This document shows positions 59,867-64,000 of a stretch of DNA of 64,000 nucleotides, in pieces. The notes under the pieces are model-generated. The model saw only the letters and a list, made by a program, of their open reading frames with translations, was not told the origin of the DNA and ran no database searches. The translations under genes and the position numbers were made by a program. Source of the stretch: Diplolepis rosae (Eukaryota > Arthropoda > Insecta > Hymenoptera > Diplolepididae); contig JAPYXD010000678.1 in assembly GCA_030998225.1 (NCBI GenBank), positions 2,328,501-2,392,500 of the forward strand. The letters are read 5' to 3'. Position 1 is the stretch's first letter; the number at the start of each line of letters is the position of its first letter.

Positions 59867-60436
59867 ACGTGCCTAGGCGCACAATGAGGGTTATTGCGTG
59901 ACGAGCGACAATGCTCGCAAGAGATCGAAGCCAAGGTGTAGTCGAGGTATAACCGATGTGTAGTCAAGACGTAGCTGAGGCAAAGCCGAGACGAAGCCGA
60001 GGCGCGATCAGTCCTGCGAGGATTGTCGCGAGTCTCGTAATTTCCCGAATTTTGTGCATTGGCACGTATTCTATTTTATGTGACTTCGGCGTGGATACGA
60101 GTTTTTATGCGTACACTCGAATCTAATCTAGTATTGTAGTTGTTTGCGGCGCTAGTCATTACACTTGATATGTCACGACTAGTCCCGACCATTTTGAATT
60201 TATCGATCTTGTGTAGTAGTAATGGATTTTAATAGACGCATGCGCAGTTCAAATGTACAAGGCTTTGCCAGTAGGGTGCTAACGCTGTACGAAGAAGAAG
60301 AAGATTCTGCTCCGCTGTAAGACTATATGCGCATGCGCAGTTCAATTTTTACATTATATTCCTCTGTAACGGAATGCACAACATTCCGTTACTCTCAGAT
60401 GTGACGGAAATACGAGTTTCCGCGCCGGAGGCACAT
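59867..60436. mobile_element. ATGTGCCTAGG element, copy 2
   Basis: ACGTGCCTAGGCGCACAAT to GCGCCGGAGGCACAT. It has about seven units of an 11-bp repeat (GAAGCCGAGGC-like) at 59930-60006, then TGCGCATGCGCA at 60328-60339 and GCATGCGCAGTTCAA near 60238. Confidence 0.85.
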
Positions 60437-61933
60437 AAAACATTTAGTGTTGCTACTCGATAATTCAATTGTTATTGAATTCCACTCTATGGAAATTAAC
60501 ATTGTTGGAGATAAATTATAGTTTCATATATCACAAAGCCAGTTTTGAGCAATCAAAGAAACTTATATGAATAAAAACTACTTATTGCAATAATTTATTA
60601 TGTCATTCTTTAATCCACTCTAATGAATTATTTTTCATTTTTACGAGCTGTCCGAAGAAATTAGCAAGTTATTAAGCTGATGAATGATCTTATTATCCTT
60701 AAATTTGAAAATAAGGAAAGGTCATTTTTTCTTGTCTAGGTGTTATTAATTCTATTAAGTTTAACCTGAGATAAGAATTGTATCTGATGAAAACAGATTG
60801 TAATAATTAAATTTAAATGCAACTTAAACTGGAAATATTTGTAAGACTTTACGACGACTATTTTAATGTGTAAAGCTTTATTTTCGTTTACCAATTTCCT
60901 TTACGTAATAGGAAGATAATCGTTTGGAACTTCAACGACAGTTGAATTGATTCCTAATTATTTGTACAAATCTAATTCCCACCTCCTTTATGAATTCGAT
61001 TTCGAACTTTGGATAGTAATTTGCTTCCCCTTATGTTATTATTATTTCCAAATAAGAATGAAAGTTAAAATTGCTCTGTGAAGATGATACTACAAACTTG
61101 GTCAATATGGAATAAGTTCCGAATGTTCAGAAAATGAAAGTAACTTATATTGCCAGGGGAAAACCGTAACAAGAAATAAATCCCATTAAACTTGCTCATT
61201 TACTTCACTACGATTTAGTTCAGAGAATCTTAACTCTCTAATTAAAACTTTTCTAGATAAAAAGTAGAAAACAGAATCACTTTTATTCGAAATTTTTCCT
61301 GATAATAATGTCGAATAAATTCAGATGCAAATTAGTTTGGAGTAATTTGTGAAGTAAAATAATTTTCTGTGTGATTTAACAAGATTCCTGACAATCTCGA
61401 CTAATTTCTCATCTAAAGATATCTTTACGTGGCACGTGTGATACCTACTAGAGAGCCAGAATTGTTTTCATATTCCTGGTTATGCTATAAGGTGCACGTA
61501 AAGGAACATTGTTATCGCAGCTCTCTTTCTTTTATCTAACCACTTTTATCTATCCTACTAAATTTTGAAAAAAAGGGTGGAAAACTAAAGCAAGCAAATC
61601 TCCTATAAATAAACTCAGATACACTTTAAGAAATTTCTGTATTAAATTTTCATTACATGTAATGGAAGTTTTATTCAGTACCGTATATTAAATTTAAAAT
61701 AATTTCATTTTAAAAAAATACAAACTCTTATTTGAATTTTAATATATATGTCTATACATGTTAATAATGTTTGTTAATTTTAATATATATTTTTTGAAAA
61801 GTTATTAAATTTTATATGAATTAAATTAATGTTTCATAATATAATATATATATCATATTAAAGTAAAAAAATACGTGTCGAATATTTTCGATCAAAGAAC
61901 CTGAAAAAAATATTTCACACAAAATAGTATATT
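60437..61933. other. No recognisable feature
   Basis: AT-rich DNA, apparently single copy in this window. No gene or RNA is supported. Confidence 0.5.
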
Positions 61934-62495
61934 ATGTGCCTAGGCGCATAATGAGGGTTATTACGCGACGAGCGACAATGCTCGCAGGAGATCGGAGCCA
62001 AGGCATAGTCGAGGCATAGCTGAGGCAAAGCCGAGACGAAGCCGAGACGCGATCAGTCCTGCGCGCATTTTAAGCGAGTCTCGTAATTACCCGAATTGTG
62101 TGCATTGGCGCATATTCTATTTTATGTGACTTCAGCGCATTACGATTTTTTCTGCGTACACTCGAATCCAATCTGAAAAGATCGAAATTGCCGTGATTAT
62201 CGCCCATCTCACTTGACATTTCGCTAATACTTCCGGCCATTTTGATTTTCTCGATCTTGTGTAGTTGCAGCGTGCTGTAATAGACGCATGCGCAGTTCAA
62301 ATGTACAATGCTTTATCAGCACTGTGCCAACGCTGTACGAAGAAGAAGAAGAATAAGATGAATATTATGCTCCGCTGTATCGTAATAGGCGCATTCTCAG
62401 TTCAAATTTTACATTATGTTCCTCTGTATCGTAATACACAACATTACGCTACTCTCAACTGTAGCATAAAACGAGTTTATGCGCCGGAGGCACAT
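61934..62495. mobile_element. ATGTGCCTAGG element, copy 3
   Basis: ATGTGCCTAGGCGCATAATG to GCGCCGGAGGCACAT, with about five 11-bp units at 61998-62052. One GCATGCGCAGTTCAA word is intact at 62286, and the second is mutated. The short ORFs at both ends are element sequence. Confidence 0.85.
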
Positions 62496-62629
62496 AAAAA
62501 ATGTTAAATGTTAATCTTGGGTGGAACCACCCATTTACAGAATTATTAAATACAATCTGAGGATTGGAAAAACTAACATTTATGAGAAACTAAATTTCCA
62601 ACTTAAAGTTTATTTTAGAATAGTATATT

Positions 62630-62842
62630 ATGTGCCTAGGCGCAAAATAAGAGTTATTACGCGACGAGGGACAATGCTCGCATGAGACCGAAACCGAGAC
62701 GAAGCCGAGGAGCGATCAGTCCTGCGAGCATTTTAAGCGAGTCTCGTAATCACCCGAATTGTGTGCATTGGCACTTATTCTATTTTTTGTGACTTCGGTG
62801 CGTATACGAGTTTTTATGCGTACACTCGAATCTAATCTAGTA
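62630..62842. mobile_element. ATGTGCCTAGG element, copy 4 (left part only)
   Basis: ATGTGCCTAGGCGCAAAATA through to TCTAATCTAGTA, after which similarity to copy 2 stops. About two 11-bp units are present. The right end is missing. Confidence 0.8.
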
Positions 62843-63429
62843 CTCATCATGATTCTCGTCATGTTCCCTTTTTTAATCAAAATTTATCACAAGTTTTTCA
62901 TCCGAATTTCGAACTGATCCATTGACACTGAATGTACACATTACTATTCATAAGACTGAAATTGTAGTTCCGACCGTTTTCTTACGAATTGATCCTTCCA
63001 AACTCAATTTCACGAACAGGCCGTTAGCTGATATGATTCAGACAGCAAGACGATGAAGATTTAAAGGAAAATCATGCCAAAGATTCCCTGCATTCCAGAC
63101 ATACCCCAACCTATTTGGATCCCGGCTTCCATAGAATATTTCTCATTACAGAACAATTCACATCGAGGACATTATTAGTTTCAGCGATAGATGCCTGATA
63201 AATCAACCATTGAATATGAAAAATTAGTACATAAATATTAAATCGCTTTCCTTTTTGGTTTTATTTTTTAAATTAATTTGGTATCCCTATGAATTGCCCC
63301 TTTTAATGAAAAAATGACTCCTGATTTTTTTCAGATTTTTAAAAATCTTATTAATTTTAATAGACTTTAATATACAAGTATAGTAAATCGAAATTAATCG
63401 ATTTGTATATTATGAAAAATTAATATATC
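62843..63429. other. No recognisable feature
   Basis: AT-rich DNA between an element fragment and the mariner end. Nothing is supported. Confidence 0.45.
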
Positions 63430-63502
63430 GGCTTGGCAACAAAGTCATTTCATTTTTTTCTCATGATTTTTAAAGCAAGTTTATTAATACAAATAACAAA
63501 CA

Positions 63503-64000
63503 TTAATCAATCATGTATTGACCATTTTGTTCGATGACCTTTTGTCATCTTTCAGTCAGCTTTATAATTTCGCATTCGTAGAAAGTTTAGTTCTTAGAAG
63601 CAAAAAACTGAATCAACTCATTTTTGACAGCCTCATTTGAATCGAATGTTTTTCCATTCAAATCGTTTTGAAGTGAACGGAATAGATGATAATCGGATGG
63701 TGGAAGGTCAGGACTATATGGTGGATGAGGCATCACTTCCCAGCCTATCTCCAATAATTTTTTGCGAGTGTCCAAAGATGTATGTGGTCTGGCGTTATCT
63801 TGATGGAAGATGCCGCCTTTACGAGTTGCCAGTTCTGGCCGCTTTTCCTTGGTTTCTTTGTCCAATTTCATTAGCTGGCGACAGTAGACAATCGAATTGA
63901 TATTTTGGTCCCTTGGGAGCAGCTCAAAATAAACAATACCTTTCAAATCCCACCAAACACTCAGCATAACCTTCTTTTGATGAATATCGGCTTTTTTTGC
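63503..64000 (-). pseudogene. D(34)D mariner transposase, C-terminal part, runs off the window
   Basis: On the minus strand the frame is already open at 64000 (ADIHQKKVMLSVWWDLKG), so the Met at 63967 is internal. FHQDNARPHTSLDTRKKLLE holds the second catalytic Asp and PPYSPDLPPSDYHLFRSLQN the third, with 34 residues between them as in classical mariners. After FFASKN a TAA (63587) interrupts the C-terminal tail. The tail continues TFYECEIIKLTER, then has TGA where a Trp is expected, and ends at 63503. It is therefore a decayed copy. TATCGGCTTGGCAACAAAGT at about 63427 may be the terminal repeat. The first Asp and N-terminus lie beyond the window. Confidence 0.9.

Overview
The window looks like animal, most likely insect, nuclear DNA. 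It is strongly AT-rich, has no bacterial-style gene packing, and is crowded with short DNA transposons plus three decayed mariner-type (IS630-Tc1-mariner) transposases of kinds common in insect genomes. I cannot name the species; a repeat-rich insect such as a hymenopteran is an inference from the transposon mix only. No complete host gene is visible. The only host-gene candidate is a GC-rich terminal exon on the minus strand near 55.0-55.35 kb. Everything else is intergenic or intronic DNA shaped by mobile elements.

Layout. 0-8 kb: a foldback element bounded by TTAA, a TA-flanked element carrying a tRNA-like segment, then a mariner pseudogene (4.68-7.26 kb) broken by four TTAA-type elements, two of them back to back. 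8.6-12 kb: a shell repeat with a GC-rich array of about 278-bp units, and a second GC-rich patch. 12-20.6 kb: a run of foldback and inverted-repeat elements, including one of 1.8 kb. 21.5-26.2 kb: a large TA-type element with CAGTGGGTG ends, carrying a nested GC-rich minisatellite element and other insertions. 26.6-31.3 kb: a direct duplication interrupted by a deeply nested stack. 32.1-40.3 kb: a second, heavily interrupted CAGTGGGTG element, which contains a 1.28-kb element with a THAP-domain exon and a 1.2-kb element with a coiled-coil transposase-tail remnant. 42-53.5 kb: palindromic modules, a second copy of the shell with a different centre, and further TTAA elements. 54.8-55.4 kb: the candidate exon. 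56.7-57.6 kb: a decayed D(41)D transposase. 59.2-62.9 kb: an element built almost wholly of CCGAAT-like words, and three copies of an element with an 11-bp repeat and NRF1/Ewg-like palindromes. 63.5-64 kb: the end of a D(34)D mariner pseudogene that runs off the window.

No intact transposase is present, so nearly all elements are non-autonomous and must have been moved by enzymes encoded elsewhere. Nesting gives relative ages: the first mariner predates the TTAA elements inside it, and the CAGTGGGTG elements predate most of what they contain. The less ordinary features are elements whose interiors are saturated with one short word, a shell that carries unrelated centres at the same position, GC-rich minisatellite inserts in AT-rich DNA, and repeats with 10-11-bp periods. 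Boundaries and identities were read by eye. Family names based only on target-site length (piggyBac-like for TTAA, Tc1/mariner-like for TA) are inferences.
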